A stretch of DNA of 64,000 bases from an uncultured Oscillospiraceae bacterium (GCA_948471095.1 CAOKRG010000004.1:1-64000), one strand, 5' to 3'; shown: positions 26,751 through 34,647, counted from the first letter of the stretch. Translations and numbers: made by a program. Notes: generated from the sequence alone by a model not told the origin.

Positions 26751-27368
26751 TTGGGCCCGTTAATTGAGATCACTACGGTACCAATCGAGATCGAAATGAA
26801 AACCACTCACGCGCAGCTCCTGTACTCCAGGGGCACCGCGGAGATGGAGATCTCCAGGGAGAAGGGCGGCCTGAATATTAAGAGCCGGCCCATCCAATTG
26901 AAGGTGGATTCCTTCCAGGCCAGAAGCACGGTGCGGCCCACCACCATGCAGAGCGTGGACCAGGCCGCCCAGCGGGGCAAGCAGGCCGCCTATTCGGCCA
27001 CGGCCACCTATGCCCAGCGGGGCCAGATCGTCATGGACGGCCAGCTGGGGCAGGAGTTTATCAGCCAGTTTGCCAAAGAGACCCAGGACGCCCAAATGGG
27101 CCGGGACGTAAGTGACTTCGGCCTGGGATTCCTGCCGGAGGCTGGCATTAACCTGGACTGGGAGCCGGGGCAGATGCAGATCCGCTATGAGATGGATAAG
27201 ATGAATTTCGATTGGAAGACCAGCGGCGTGGGCTTTGAGTTTACGCCGGGGGACATTGAGTTCACCATGACGCAGCGCCCGGAGGTTATCATTAAGTACA
27301 TTGGCGGCGCGGTTTATGTTCCGCCTTCGGCCGACCCCAACTACCAGCCGGTAGACGTTAAGGCCTAA
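26751..27368 (+). CDS. DUF6470 family flagellar-locus protein (YviE-like)
   Basis: 205 residues, a homologue of Bacillus YviE, which lies between flgL and fliW there too. The opening IEITTVPIEIEM and the later INLDWEPGQMQIRYEMDKMN are typical. No enzymatic motif, signal peptide or membrane segment is present; the sequence suggests alternating helix and beta hairpins. The start is TTG 26751 with GAAAGAGGGGG upstream. The conserved location implies a role in filament assembly or FliW/CsrA control, but none has been established. Confidence 0.85.
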   Translation: MGPLIEITTVPIEIEMKTTHAQLLYSRGTAEMEISREKGGLNIKSRPIQLKVDSFQARSTVRPTTMQSVDQAAQRGKQAAYSATATYAQRGQIVMDGQLGQEFISQFAKETQDAQMGRDVSDFGLGFLPEAGINLDWEPGQMQIRYEMDKMNFDWKTSGVGFEFTPGDIEFTMTQRPEVIIKYIGGAVYVPPSADPNYQPVDVKA

Positions 27369-27385
27369 CGCCGGGAGGAGCCTTT

Positions 27386-27838
27386 TTGAAGCTTTTAACC
27401 AAGTATTTTGGAGAGATCGAGTACGATGGGGATGATGTGCTCCACTTTCCCAAGGGTCTTTTCGCTTTTGAAGATGAGCTGGAGTTTCTGCTGTTGCCCT
27501 TTTCTGGCAGCAACGGGACGCTGCTCTGCCTGCAAAGCCTAAAAACGCCTCAGCTGGCTTTTGTGGCCATGAACCCCTTCGCCCTGGATGGCGCTTACAC
27601 CCCGGTGCTTCAGCCGGAAGAGCTGGAATATTTGGGGGTGAAAGAGAGCACGGAGCTATGCTATTATGTGCTCTGTGTGGTGAAAAATCCTGTAGCGGCC
27701 AGCACAGTAAACCTAAAATGCCCCGTGGTGGTGAACATTGACACCCGGCGCTGCATGCAGGTGATTCTGGACGGGGACGAGTACGGCATGCGCCACATGT
27801 TGTCGGAGTTTGAAGGAGAGGGGGCTAAACCTTGCTGA
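27386..27838 (+). CDS. fliW: Flagellar assembly factor FliW
   Basis: A 150-residue beta-barrel protein that binds either flagellin or CsrA. When flagellin is exported, freed FliW sequesters CsrA and lifts repression of flagellin mRNA (Bacillus model). Signature segments are YFGEIEYDGDDVLHFPKGLF at the start and later NIDTRRCMQVILDGDEYGMRH. TTG 27386 follows GGGAGGAG. It overlaps csrA by 7 bases, so the two partners are translationally coupled. The flagellin gene itself is outside the window. Confidence 0.94.
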   Translation: MKLLTKYFGEIEYDGDDVLHFPKGLFAFEDELEFLLLPFSGSNGTLLCLQSLKTPQLAFVAMNPFALDGAYTPVLQPEELEYLGVKESTELCYYVLCVVKNPVAASTVNLKCPVVVNIDTRRCMQVILDGDEYGMRHMLSEFEGEGAKPC

Positions 27839-28092
27839 TCCTTCGCCGCCGTATGGGCCAGTCCTTCCTGATTGGGGAGGATGTGAAGATCACAATCATT
27901 GCCACCAAAGATAAGGAAGTGCAAATTGCCATTGACGCCCCCAAGGAGGTGCCCGTGCTGCGCAGCGAACTGATTTACGCCATGAGCGCCAACCGGGACG
28001 CCGCTAACGAAGAAAGCCTGCCTCAGGAGTTGCTTGCGGCTTTCTCCATGCTGGCCAAGGACCTGCCCCACGGGGAGCCCAGCGGAAACTGA
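27832..28092 (+). CDS. csrA: Translational regulator CsrA
   Basis: 86 residues, slightly longer than the usual 61-75 because of a C-terminal tail. The RNA-binding strand LILRRRMGQSFLIGED and the second motif APKEVPVLRSELIY are intact. CsrA represses translation by covering ribosome sites with GGA motifs; in Firmicutes its main target is flagellin mRNA and FliW is its antagonist. TTG 27832, behind AAGGAGAGGGGG, lies inside the end of fliW. It is the last gene of the flgM operon, followed directly by a terminator. Confidence 0.95.
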   Translation: MLILRRRMGQSFLIGEDVKITIIATKDKEVQIAIDAPKEVPVLRSELIYAMSANRDAANEESLPQELLAAFSMLAKDLPHGEPSGN

Positions 28093-28094
28093 CA

Positions 28095-28122
28095 AAAAGA
28101 CGCGGATTGTTCCGCGTCTTTT
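28095..28122 (+). terminator. Terminator of the flgM-csrA operon
   Basis: A 12-bp perfect stem (28095-28106 with 28111-28122, loop TTGT) ending in TTTT, 3 bases after the csrA stop. Confidence 0.92.
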
Positions 28123-28133
28123 ATTGTTGGCAT

Positions 28134-28158
28134 AAAAAAGCCCCCGAAAACCGGGGGC
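28134..28158 (-). terminator. Terminator of the parA-comFB operon
   Basis: A 7-bp GC stem (28140-28146 with 28152-28158) followed, on the minus strand, by six T (28134-28139), 10 bases after the minus-strand stop at 28168. Back-to-back with the csrA terminator. Confidence 0.88.
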
Positions 28159-28167
28159 GGCAGGAGC

Positions 28168-28926
28168 TTAACCATCGGACTTGCGGGGCGCGCCCAAACG
28201 CATGGAGCCATCGCTGTTGGCGGCGTGCCGGGGGTGGGCGGAGACCTTCTGGCAGGCCCACATCAGCTGGGCGGTGACAGCGGCCTCATAGCGGCCTTCG
28301 TACACAGAAAGCATCGGGATGCCCTCGCTTTCGGGCACCACAATGTATTTGGCCGGAAGGCTGGAAAGGGTGAGGGCCACCACGTCCGTGCGGCAGCGCG
28401 GGCAGGTACACATGTGGAAGCGCTCCATGAGTTTGTCTACCCGGTCCTCTACCAGAGCCTGCATGACGTTTAGGTAGGTGACGCCCTCCGTCCGGTCATG
28501 CTTCTCAGGCCCTGGCTGGGGCTCCGGCTCCGCGGCGGGCTGGGGTTCCGGCTGGGGGGCCGGGGCCTCCGCCGGCGCGGGCTCAGGCTCCGGCTCGGGA
28601 GCGGGCGGGGCCTCTACAGGGGCCGGCTGGGGCTCCGGCGCGGGCTCTGCCACGGGGGGCTGGAAGGGCTGAAAGTCTTCCTCCGGAGCGGGCGGGGGGG
28701 CCTGGGCGGGCTCGGGACCCAGCTCGGCCAGCAGGTCCTCTTCCAGCGCGCTACGGATGGACTCGGCCACGGCCTCGTTTTCCGCGGCGGTGGGGGCCGG
28801 GGCTCCGGCGGACTGCGCATGGCTCTGGCGCTTGGCGGCGGACTCGTGGGAGTCGCCGGCCAGGAGGTTGAGCACATGGGCGGTTTTGTTGGATTTGGAA
28901 TTTTTGTTGTTGGATTTGTTAGCCAT
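28168..28926 (-). CDS. ComFB-domain protein with basic N-terminus and Pro-rich linker
   Basis: 252 residues in three parts. Residues 1-35 are Lys/Asn/Ser-rich and contain KTAHVLNLLAGDS. Residues 40-140 are a Pro/Glu/Ala-repeat linker, surely disordered. Residues 145-235 are a ComFB domain: YLNVMQALVEDRVDKLM, the cysteine motif MCTCPRCRTDVVAL and LPAKYIVV. ComFB proteins have been described as cyclic-dinucleotide receptors in cyanobacteria, and Bacillus ComFB lies in a competence operon. It is downstream of a ParA ATPase (52-base gap) in a two-gene operon embedded between csrA and fliD. The domain call is firm; a role in motility or positioning is inference. Confidence 0.82.
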   Translation of the reverse strand: MANKSNNKNSKSNKTAHVLNLLAGDSHESAAKRQSHAQSAGAPAPTAAENEAVAESIRSALEEDLLAELGPEPAQAPPPAPEEDFQPFQPPVAEPAPEPQPAPVEAPPAPEPEPEPAPAEAPAPQPEPQPAAEPEPQPGPEKHDRTEGVTYLNVMQALVEDRVDKLMERFHMCTCPRCRTDVVALTLSSLPAKYIVVPESEGIPMLSVYEGRYEAAVTAQLMWACQKVSAHPRHAANSDGSMRLGAPRKSDG

Positions 28927-28978
28927 ACATTGACCACGATCCTTTCATAAAATATGGAACCGGCAGGCGCCGCCCAGG

Positions 28979-29737
28979 CTAGCGCATGGCCAGCAGCTCG
29001 TCCAGAAGGGCCTGGAAGTCCTGGGACGGGTTGGAGCTGGGCGCGTAGGAGAGCACGCTTTCCCCGTGGGCGGGGGCCTCGGCCACCACCACGCTGGTGC
29101 GGATCTTGGTTTCCAGCACCCGGGTGTCCAGGCGCTGGGCGATCTCGCCGGAAAGCTCCAGGACCTCCCGGTTCAGGGTCAGGCGCGCGTTGAATTTATT
29201 CAGCAAAATGCCCAAAACGCGCAGGTCCGGGTTGTAGTACTTGCGCACGGTATTGATGGTGTCGCGAATCTGGGAGATGCCCAGCAGGCTGAGAATTTCC
29301 GGGGCCATGGGAATGATCAGCGCGCCGGAGGCCACGTAGGCGTTGATGGTAAGCACGTTGAGGGCCGGCGGGGTGTCGATGATGATATAGTCGTAGTGGC
29401 GCTCCACCTTGGAGAGCTCGTTTTTAAGGAGATACTCCCGGCCGGGGGCGTTGAACTCCAGCTCGGCGGTGGAGAGCAGGATGTTGGAGGGCAGCATGTC
29501 GCCCAGGTCCGTGGCAACGATGACGTCCTCGATGCGGGAGGCGCCCTTGAGCACCTCGTATACGGTCTCGCTGTTTTCAATATCCAGCCCCGCGGAAAAG
29601 CCCAGGCTGCCTTGGGGGTCCAGGTCAACGCCCAGCACCCGGAAGCCCCGCATGTGCAGGGCGTTGATGAGGGAGAGGGAGGTGGTGGTTTTTCCCACGC
29701 CGCCTTTCTGGTTGGTTACGGCAATGATCTTTTCCAT
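28979..29737 (-). CDS. ParA/Soj-type P-loop ATPase
   Basis: 252 residues from ATG 29737. The deviant Walker A KGGVGKTTTSLSLINAL starts about residue 10. The A' motif VDLDPQGSLGF and Walker B-type IIIDTPPALN identify a ParA/Soj ATPase rather than MinD (no C-terminal amphipathic membrane helix). Such ATPases position plasmids, chromosomes or protein arrays on the nucleoid through a partner that stimulates hydrolysis. Neither parB nor parS-like sequences are beside it; the partner gene is instead a ComFB-domain protein. flhG/flhF, the usual flagellar positioning pair, are missing from the fla operon. The start has only a weak ribosome site (GGTGA). Confidence 0.88.
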   Translation of the reverse strand: MEKIIAVTNQKGGVGKTTTSLSLINALHMRGFRVLGVDLDPQGSLGFSAGLDIENSETVYEVLKGASRIEDVIVATDLGDMLPSNILLSTAELEFNAPGREYLLKNELSKVERHYDYIIIDTPPALNVLTINAYVASGALIIPMAPEILSLLGISQIRDTINTVRKYYNPDLRVLGILLNKFNARLTLNREVLELSGEIAQRLDTRVLETKIRTSVVVAEAPAHGESVLSYAPSSNPSQDFQALLDELLAMR

Positions 29738-29790
29738 AAGCGAATCACCGTGCGGTACGGGCAAAGCCGGGCCCGGTACCGGTCCTTTCC

Positions 29791-29817
29791 TAAAGTTTAT
29801 AATCTGCCCGCCGGCAA
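29791..29817 (+). promoter_or_regulatory. Candidate sigma-28 promoter of fliD-fliS-fliT
   Basis: TAAAGTTT (29791-29798, perfect match to the sigma-28 -35), an 11-base spacer and GCCGGCAA (29810-29817, 6 of 8 against GCCGATAA). A second -10-like GTCGATAT (29854-29861) lies further down with a poorer -35. The transcript would have a leader of about 170 bases before fliD. Confidence 0.6.
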
Positions 29818-29992
29818 AATTTTGCGTCAAGCCCTTATCTTTCTATTTGTAATGTCGATATAAATAGGTGAAGAGTTAAGCGTTTTCGCGTGATTTCTCG
29901 GGAAGAGGCAAAGTTTTTTTCCGAGAGGGGGCGCTTAGAACAGCCGGCACGGCCCTCTAGTCCTATGGTATCACAAAAAAGGAGTGAATGCA

Positions 29993-32467
29993 ATGGCTTC
30001 TATCACAAGTTTAATGAACAGCACCAGCAGCACCAGCAGTTTGTATGGCAACAGGAACGTGATAAGCGGCCTGGCCAGCGGCATGGATACCGAGGCCATG
30101 ATCGAGAACAGCGTCTCTGGCTATAAGACGAAGATCACCAACCTGCAAAAGCAGATGACCAAGCTGCAGTGGAAGCAGGACGCCTACCGCAGCCTGATCA
30201 GCCAGATGAACAACATCCTGAACAAATACGCCTCTTACACCAGCAGCACCAATCTGCTGAGCTCCTCCTTCTTCAGCAAGGCGGTCAGCACCGTGGCCAA
30301 CGGGGCCAACGCCTCCAAGGTGAGCGTGTCGGGCAAGGGCACCAGCAATGTGCAGATCGACCGCATCAAGCAGCTGGCCCAGGCGGCCTCTTACGCGGTG
30401 GACGCCAAGGATTTGGCCGCCAAGGGCGCCTCCACCTCCCAGATCGAGTGGGATAAGCCCATTGAGATCAGCAATGTGAGCGGCTCCATGACCCTTTTGG
30501 TGGGCGGCATGGCGGATTCCAGTAAGGCGACCCGTCTGAGCATCCGCTTTACCGAGGACCAGGTTTTTAAGGACGCGGACGAGATGGCCGCGGCCATCAA
30601 CGAGCAGCTGAGCAATCAGAAGATCGGCTCCAGCGCGGCCAGCGACAAGATCGAGGCGGTGGTGATGGACGGCGTCATTTCCCTGCGGGAAAAGGGCGCC
30701 TCCAACGGCCTGCGGATTGACGGCGCCAGCGGCGGCCTGAAGGAGCTCTTCGGGTCAACGGACGCAGAGGGCAAAACCACCTATAATCTGGATTCCAGAC
30801 GCATCGGCGATGGGACGGACGAGTTCCAGCTGGTCAACAGCGTGGACCGGGCGGACTACTTGAAGGACCAGAGCATCAACGTGACCCTGGACGGCAAGAC
30901 CAGAAGCGTCAAGCTGGGCGATATCATTGACGATGATTTCATGGCGCTCTCCGCGGAGGAGAAGAGCAAGAAGCTGGCCGAGGGCCTGCAGGGCAAGATC
31001 GACGAGGCCTTTGGCAGCGGCAAGGTCTCCGTGGAGGCCAATGCGGACGGCTCTTTGAAGTTCGACTCGCTGAAAGAGGGCTCCGTCTTAAAGGTGGGCG
31101 GCAACGAGGCGGTCAACGAGTCCCTGGGCCTGGGCGTGGGCGGCTACAGCAACGTGCTGCAGAACGGCTGGACCCTGGAGCGCGTTCTGGGCGCGGATAA
31201 GTTCCAGCCCAAGCAGGCGGTGGACGAGGATGGCAATGTAATTGCCGGCAAGTACCTGAACGCCAAGGGCGAAGAGGTGGACGACCCCGCCGAGGCCATG
31301 CAGGTAGCCACCCTGACCATCAACGGCCAGGAAATTGAGTTGAGCAAGGATGATACCATCCAGAATATGATGGATAAGGTCAACTCTTCCAATGCCGGCG
31401 TGGACATGAAGTACTCCTCCCTGACCGGCCAGTTCTCCATCACCGCCAAGGAGACCGGCGTGGACTCCCAGATTACAATTGAGGGAGACCTGGGCAAGGC
31501 CCTGTTTGGCGATGTGTCCATTGACGCGGATGGAAACGTCACGGGCGCGGACGCCAGTAAGGTCACCTTCCAGAAGGGCCAGGACGCGGAGTTCCAGGTA
31601 ACTGTAAACGGCAAGACCATGGACTTGGTCCGCTCTTCCAATGAGGTGGATTTGGATGGCTACAAGGTGACCTTGAAGGGTGCCTTTGGCTATAACGCGG
31701 ATGGCACCGAGGACGTCTCCGCCGAGGCTGTCACCTTCCAGACTAACACGGACACGGACAAGATTGTGGACGCCATCAAGAGCTTTGTGAAGGACTATAA
31801 CGAGATGGTCACGGCCCTGCACAGCGCCTATACCACCGAGCCCTTGAAGAACACCAAGAAGGAGGAATACCAGCCCCTGAGCGACGACGACCAGAAGGAC
31901 ATGAGCGAGAGCGCCATCAAGGCCTATGAGGATAAGGCCAAGACCGGCCTGCTCTATGCGGACGGCGACCTGTCCATGCTGTACAGCAAGCTCACCTCCG
32001 CCATTCAGGGCGGCGCCAACGGCGCGGCCATGCGGTCCATCGGGCTGAACATCAACTATGAGGACCGGCTGACCACCATCAGCCTGGACGAGGACGCCCT
32101 GCGCAGCGCGCTGGAGAGCGACCCAGACAAGGTGAAGGACGTGTTTACCAAGACGGTCTCCGGCGGCGCGGACAGCGACGGGCTGATGACCAACCTGCGC
32201 TCCACCTTGCAGCAGTATGCCGGCACCTCCATCGGCAGCCCCGGCATCTTGGTGAACAAGGCGGGTTCCACCCTCTCCTCCTACTCGCTGAACAACAACC
32301 AGCTCAACGACCAGATCAACAGCCTGCAGGAGCAGGTGGAAAAGTGGCAGTCCCGCATGAGCGACCGGGTGGATTTCTACACCAACCAGTTCACCCGCCT
32401 GGAAATGCTCATCAGCCAGATGAACTCCCAGAGCTCCATGCTGGCGGGCCTGTCCGGGGGCATGTAA
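29993..32467 (+). CDS. fliD: Flagellar filament cap protein FliD
   Basis: 824 residues, longer than most FliD proteins (roughly 450-680), with extra material in the outer head domains. The N-terminal FliD_N region has VISGLASGMDTEAMIENSVS, with KITNLQKQMTKLQWKQDAYR next. The C-terminal FliD_C coiled coil ends SRMSDRVDFYTNQFTRLEML. No Cys. ATG 29993 is preferred over the GTG at 29984, since AAAAAAGGAG is well spaced from it. The cap pentamer folds flagellin at the filament tip; in gut bacteria the exposed head can act as adhesin. It is the first gene of the fliD-fliS-fliT-like operon. Confidence 0.93.
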   Translation: MASITSLMNSTSSTSSLYGNRNVISGLASGMDTEAMIENSVSGYKTKITNLQKQMTKLQWKQDAYRSLISQMNNILNKYASYTSSTNLLSSSFFSKAVSTVANGANASKVSVSGKGTSNVQIDRIKQLAQAASYAVDAKDLAAKGASTSQIEWDKPIEISNVSGSMTLLVGGMADSSKATRLSIRFTEDQVFKDADEMAAAINEQLSNQKIGSSAASDKIEAVVMDGVISLREKGASNGLRIDGASGGLKELFGSTDAEGKTTYNLDSRRIGDGTDEFQLVNSVDRADYLKDQSINVTLDGKTRSVKLGDIIDDDFMALSAEEKSKKLAEGLQGKIDEAFGSGKVSVEANADGSLKFDSLKEGSVLKVGGNEAVNESLGLGVGGYSNVLQNGWTLERVLGADKFQPKQAVDEDGNVIAGKYLNAKGEEVDDPAEAMQVATLTINGQEIELSKDDTIQNMMDKVNSSNAGVDMKYSSLTGQFSITAKETGVDSQITIEGDLGKALFGDVSIDADGNVTGADASKVTFQKGQDAEFQVTVNGKTMDLVRSSNEVDLDGYKVTLKGAFGYNADGTEDVSAEAVTFQTNTDTDKIVDAIKSFVKDYNEMVTALHSAYTTEPLKNTKKEEYQPLSDDDQKDMSESAIKAYEDKAKTGLLYADGDLSMLYSKLTSAIQGGANGAAMRSIGLNINYEDRLTTISLDEDALRSALESDPDKVKDVFTKTVSGGADSDGLMTNLRSTLQQYAGTSIGSPGILVNKAGSTLSSYSLNNNQLNDQINSLQEQVEKWQSRMSDRVDFYTNQFTRLEMLISQMNSQSSMLAGLSGGM

Positions 32468-32491
32468 GCATTAACCGCGAAAGAGGCAGTT

Positions 32492-32914
32492 ATGGAACAC
32501 AATACAATCCAGCAGTATAAGGAGCAGTCCATCAGCACCATGACTCCGAACGAGCTGCTCCTGCTGCTGTTCGATGAGCTGGTCAAAAACCTGATGCGGT
32601 GCGATTTGGCTCTGGGCCAGAAGAACTACGAGCTGATGGAAGCCGCGGCGGACAAGAGCCAGAGCATCATTCAATATCTGGACGACACCCTGGACGACCA
32701 GTATCCCATCAGCCGGGAGCTGCACAGGCTGTACGACTATTTCGGCTACCAGCTGGCCCGGGTGAAGATCGGCCGGAACAAGCAGGTGCTGGACCATCTC
32801 CGGCCCATGGTAAACGAGCTGCGGGAAAGCTTCCGCATTGCGGAGAAAAACGTGGCCGAGGAAGCCGAACGGGCGGAGAAGGCCGAAAAAAAGGCCCCGG
32901 CCGGTTCGGGCTGA
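32492..32914 (+). CDS. fliS: Flagellin export chaperone FliS
   Basis: 140 residues forming a four-helix bundle. The diagnostic start is QQYKEQSISTMTPNELLLLL, followed by LFDELVKNLMRCD. FliS caps the C-terminal helix of flagellin and delivers it to FlhA, and it can also bind FlgM. A charged Glu/Lys/Ala tail (about 120-140) extends beyond the bundle. The ATG at 32492 follows GAAAGAGG and lies 24 bases after fliD. Confidence 0.95.
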   Translation: MEHNTIQQYKEQSISTMTPNELLLLLFDELVKNLMRCDLALGQKNYELMEAAADKSQSIIQYLDDTLDDQYPISRELHRLYDYFGYQLARVKIGRNKQVLDHLRPMVNELRESFRIAEKNVAEEAERAEKAEKKAPAGSG

Positions 32915-32930
32915 AGGAGGCGGCGAAGCG

Positions 32931-33326
32931 TTGGACCACGAGATCCTGGACGAACTGTTTCTCAAAGAGAGACATCTGTACGTCAAGCTGATCGAGTTTG
33001 AGGATATAACCATCCAGCTGGGCGAGGCGGTGGACCGCCGGGACGAGGTTTCGGTGCGGATGCTGCTGAACATGCGGGAGGAGCCGGCCTGCCAGCTCCA
33101 AGAGATCGACCAGTACCTGCGGGCCAGGCTTTTGGAGCTGCCCGAGGACGACGCCATCCGGGGCCGGGAGCTGCTGGAGGGCGCGTCCGCGGAGGAACCG
33201 GGGGAAGAGCGCCTGTGCGCGCAGGTCTCCCAGAACCGGCGGCTTCTCCGCCGCTGCATGGAGCTGGACCGGCGCGTCAGCACCCGGGTGGATGGGACCC
33301 GCTCTTTCTACGCCAAATACAGGTAG
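32931..33326 (+). CDS. Small helical flagellar protein, FliT-like chaperone candidate
   Basis: 131 residues from TTG 32931, which follows AAGGAGG by 10 bases; the longer upstream frame overlaps fliS and is not homologous to anything I recognise. The sequence is helical and acidic, with LFLKERHLYVKLIEFEDIT at the N-terminus and a C-terminal MELDRRVSTRVDGTRSFYAK. Position directly after fliD-fliS matches FliT (FliD chaperone) or a FlgN-like chaperone, but sequence similarity is too weak to be sure. A terminator follows 26 bases later. Confidence 0.65.
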   Translation: MDHEILDELFLKERHLYVKLIEFEDITIQLGEAVDRRDEVSVRMLLNMREEPACQLQEIDQYLRARLLELPEDDAIRGRELLEGASAEEPGEERLCAQVSQNRRLLRRCMELDRRVSTRVDGTRSFYAKYR

Positions 33327-33352
33327 GCCCGACCGCAGAGGCATGAAACAGG

Positions 33353-33388
33353 AAAAAGGCCGCCAGGTGCAAGCCAGGCGGCCTTTTT
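33353..33388 (+). terminator. Terminator of the fliD-fliS-fliT-like operon
   Basis: A 12-bp stem AAAAAGGCCGCC (33353-33364) pairs with GGCGGCCTTTTT (33377-33388), with a 12-base loop. The T-run completes a classic intrinsic terminator. Confidence 0.92.
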
Positions 33389-33404
33389 GCGGTTATGGGG
33401 AACC

Positions 33405-33655
33405 TTGCGGGGGGATGGGGGCGTGGTATAATTATTACTCGGCCAATGATGGTAGGAATGCTGGGGGCCGGGACTATATCCCGAAGGAAGCCTACGGCTC
33501 TTTGTGTGATGTATGGCCTCCGGGCGCCAATGCCACGCCCTACGGCAAGGCCGCGAGACTCTGTCTCGCGCTCTGCCAGGTGCCGCGACTTCGCGTAGCG
33601 AAGGTCGACGCGCCTGGACCGCGAATGTCCCTGCTAATAGACGTCTTAGCGTAAT
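33405..33655 (+). other. Promoter followed by hairpin-rich region; possible structured RNA
   Basis: TTGCGG (33405-33410), 16 bases and an extended TGG-TATAAT (33427-33432) look like a promoter just after the fliT-like terminator, but no credible gene follows before the convergent gene at 33661. The region holds a perfect 8-bp hairpin (33552-33559 with 33563-33570) and a larger nested hairpin (33576-33617). The latter's inner part, CGAC-TTCGC-GTA-GCGAA-G-GTCG, has the layout of the small repeats at 85-106 and 1253-1274. It could be a small RNA, a decayed element or an antisense RNA to the peptidase gene. Confidence 0.3.
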
Positions 33656-33660
33656 AACCA

Positions 33661-34647
33661 TTAGAGCTCATACTTCTTGGTGAAGAACCAGAGCCGGACC
33701 CCGTCCCCGTCGCTGGCGGCGGCCTCGTCCAGAATGATCTGGGGGTCCCAGGCGGCCAGGCTGTTTTCCCGGCTGTTGGGGTCAGCCACCAGCACGTCGC
33801 CGCTGAGCGTGGCGCCGTGGATGATGATAAAATGCCCGCTGGTGGTAAAATGCCCGGGCCCCACCAGCGCCACGGCCAGGCCGGGGCCGCTCACATGCCG
33901 CCGCAGGCCGTCGGCGGAGCTGTCCTTGGCCAGGCTGCATGTCAGGTTGAACGCCTTGGCGGTCCCCTCCACAATGGAGGGATAGGAGCCGCTGCCTGGG
34001 CACCAATAGCCTTGCTCCGCCGCCCACGCGGCCGTTTGGGCCGGGTCCATGAGCTGGTCCGTCAGGCTGGAGAGCACCATGGCCATGGCCGTGGGCCCGC
34101 AGCCGTAGGGGCCGATGGGGTCCCCGCCGAAGGGTTTGTCCCGCCAGGCCTCGTCCCCCTGGTTGAAATACACCAGCCGGATGGAGCCGCCGGTCAGGTA
34201 GGTCCGCCCGTCCTCCTCCAAAAACCGGGTGACGGCGTCCCCGGCAGGGTCCGGCATGTCCACGGGAACGGGCATGAAGGCGTTCTGGGGCAGCTCCGGC
34301 TGCAGCACGGGCTGGGGCTGGAGGTAGGTCCGGGCCCCCAGGGCGATCTGCGCGGCCAGAGCGTCCCGCAGGCGCAGGGCGGTCCATTGGACGATCTCGT
34401 CCTCGAGGGCCTGCTTTTGGCGGGCCGCTGCGTCCCGTAGGGCGTGAAGCGCCCGCACGGCCGGCCGGACTACGGGATCGGTAATCTTATGATAGAGCGC
34501 TGGGGAAAACAGGCCGCAAAAGGCCAGTTCCATGCCGCCCACGCAGAGCATGGCCAGGACCAGCGCCAAAGCGATGGGCCGGTTCCGCCGGACGGGGCGG
34601 CTTCCGCCGCCGTTTTCCTGCACCCAATGGGGATCTGTCTGTTTCAA
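33661..34647 (-). CDS. Membrane-anchored C39-like cysteine peptidase homologue
   Basis: 328 residues from TTG 34647 (GGAGG 5 bases upstream; a longer frame would run into the divergent gene). A short basic tail and one transmembrane helix (about 24-46) put the rest outside. Residues about 50-110 look helical; from about 155 there is a papain-like C39_2 fold. It has GPYGCGPTAMAMV with C183, TSGHFIIIHG with H272 and VADPNS with D289/N291 as candidate catalytic residues. Related domains occur in bacteriocin-leader peptidases, but also in stand-alone cell-wall or surface proteins. No leader-peptide gene or peptide exporter is nearby. The target is unknown. Confidence 0.8.
   Translation of the reverse strand: MKQTDPHWVQENGGGSRPVRRNRPIALALVLAMLCVGGMELAFCGLFSPALYHKITDPVVRPAVRALHALRDAAARQKQALEDEIVQWTALRLRDALAAQIALGARTYLQPQPVLQPELPQNAFMPVPVDMPDPAGDAVTRFLEEDGRTYLTGGSIRLVYFNQGDEAWRDKPFGGDPIGPYGCGPTAMAMVLSSLTDQLMDPAQTAAWAAEQGYWCPGSGSYPSIVEGTAKAFNLTCSLAKDSSADGLRRHVSGPGLAVALVGPGHFTTSGHFIIIHGATLSGDVLVADPNSRENSLAAWDPQIILDEAAASDGDGVRLWFFTKKYEL

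Noticed and set aside
33440..33530. Signal-recognition-particle RNA (segment with CCCGAAGGAAGCC)
   Set aside because: The GGAAGGAAGC-like piece is suggestive, but the opposing conserved loop strand and the overall hairpin of domain IV are missing.
33292..33654. 120-codon plus-strand frame in the hairpin-rich gap
   Set aside because: It overlaps the fliT-like gene and its terminator, and has no ribosome site or recognisable sequence; an RNA or repeat explanation fits better.
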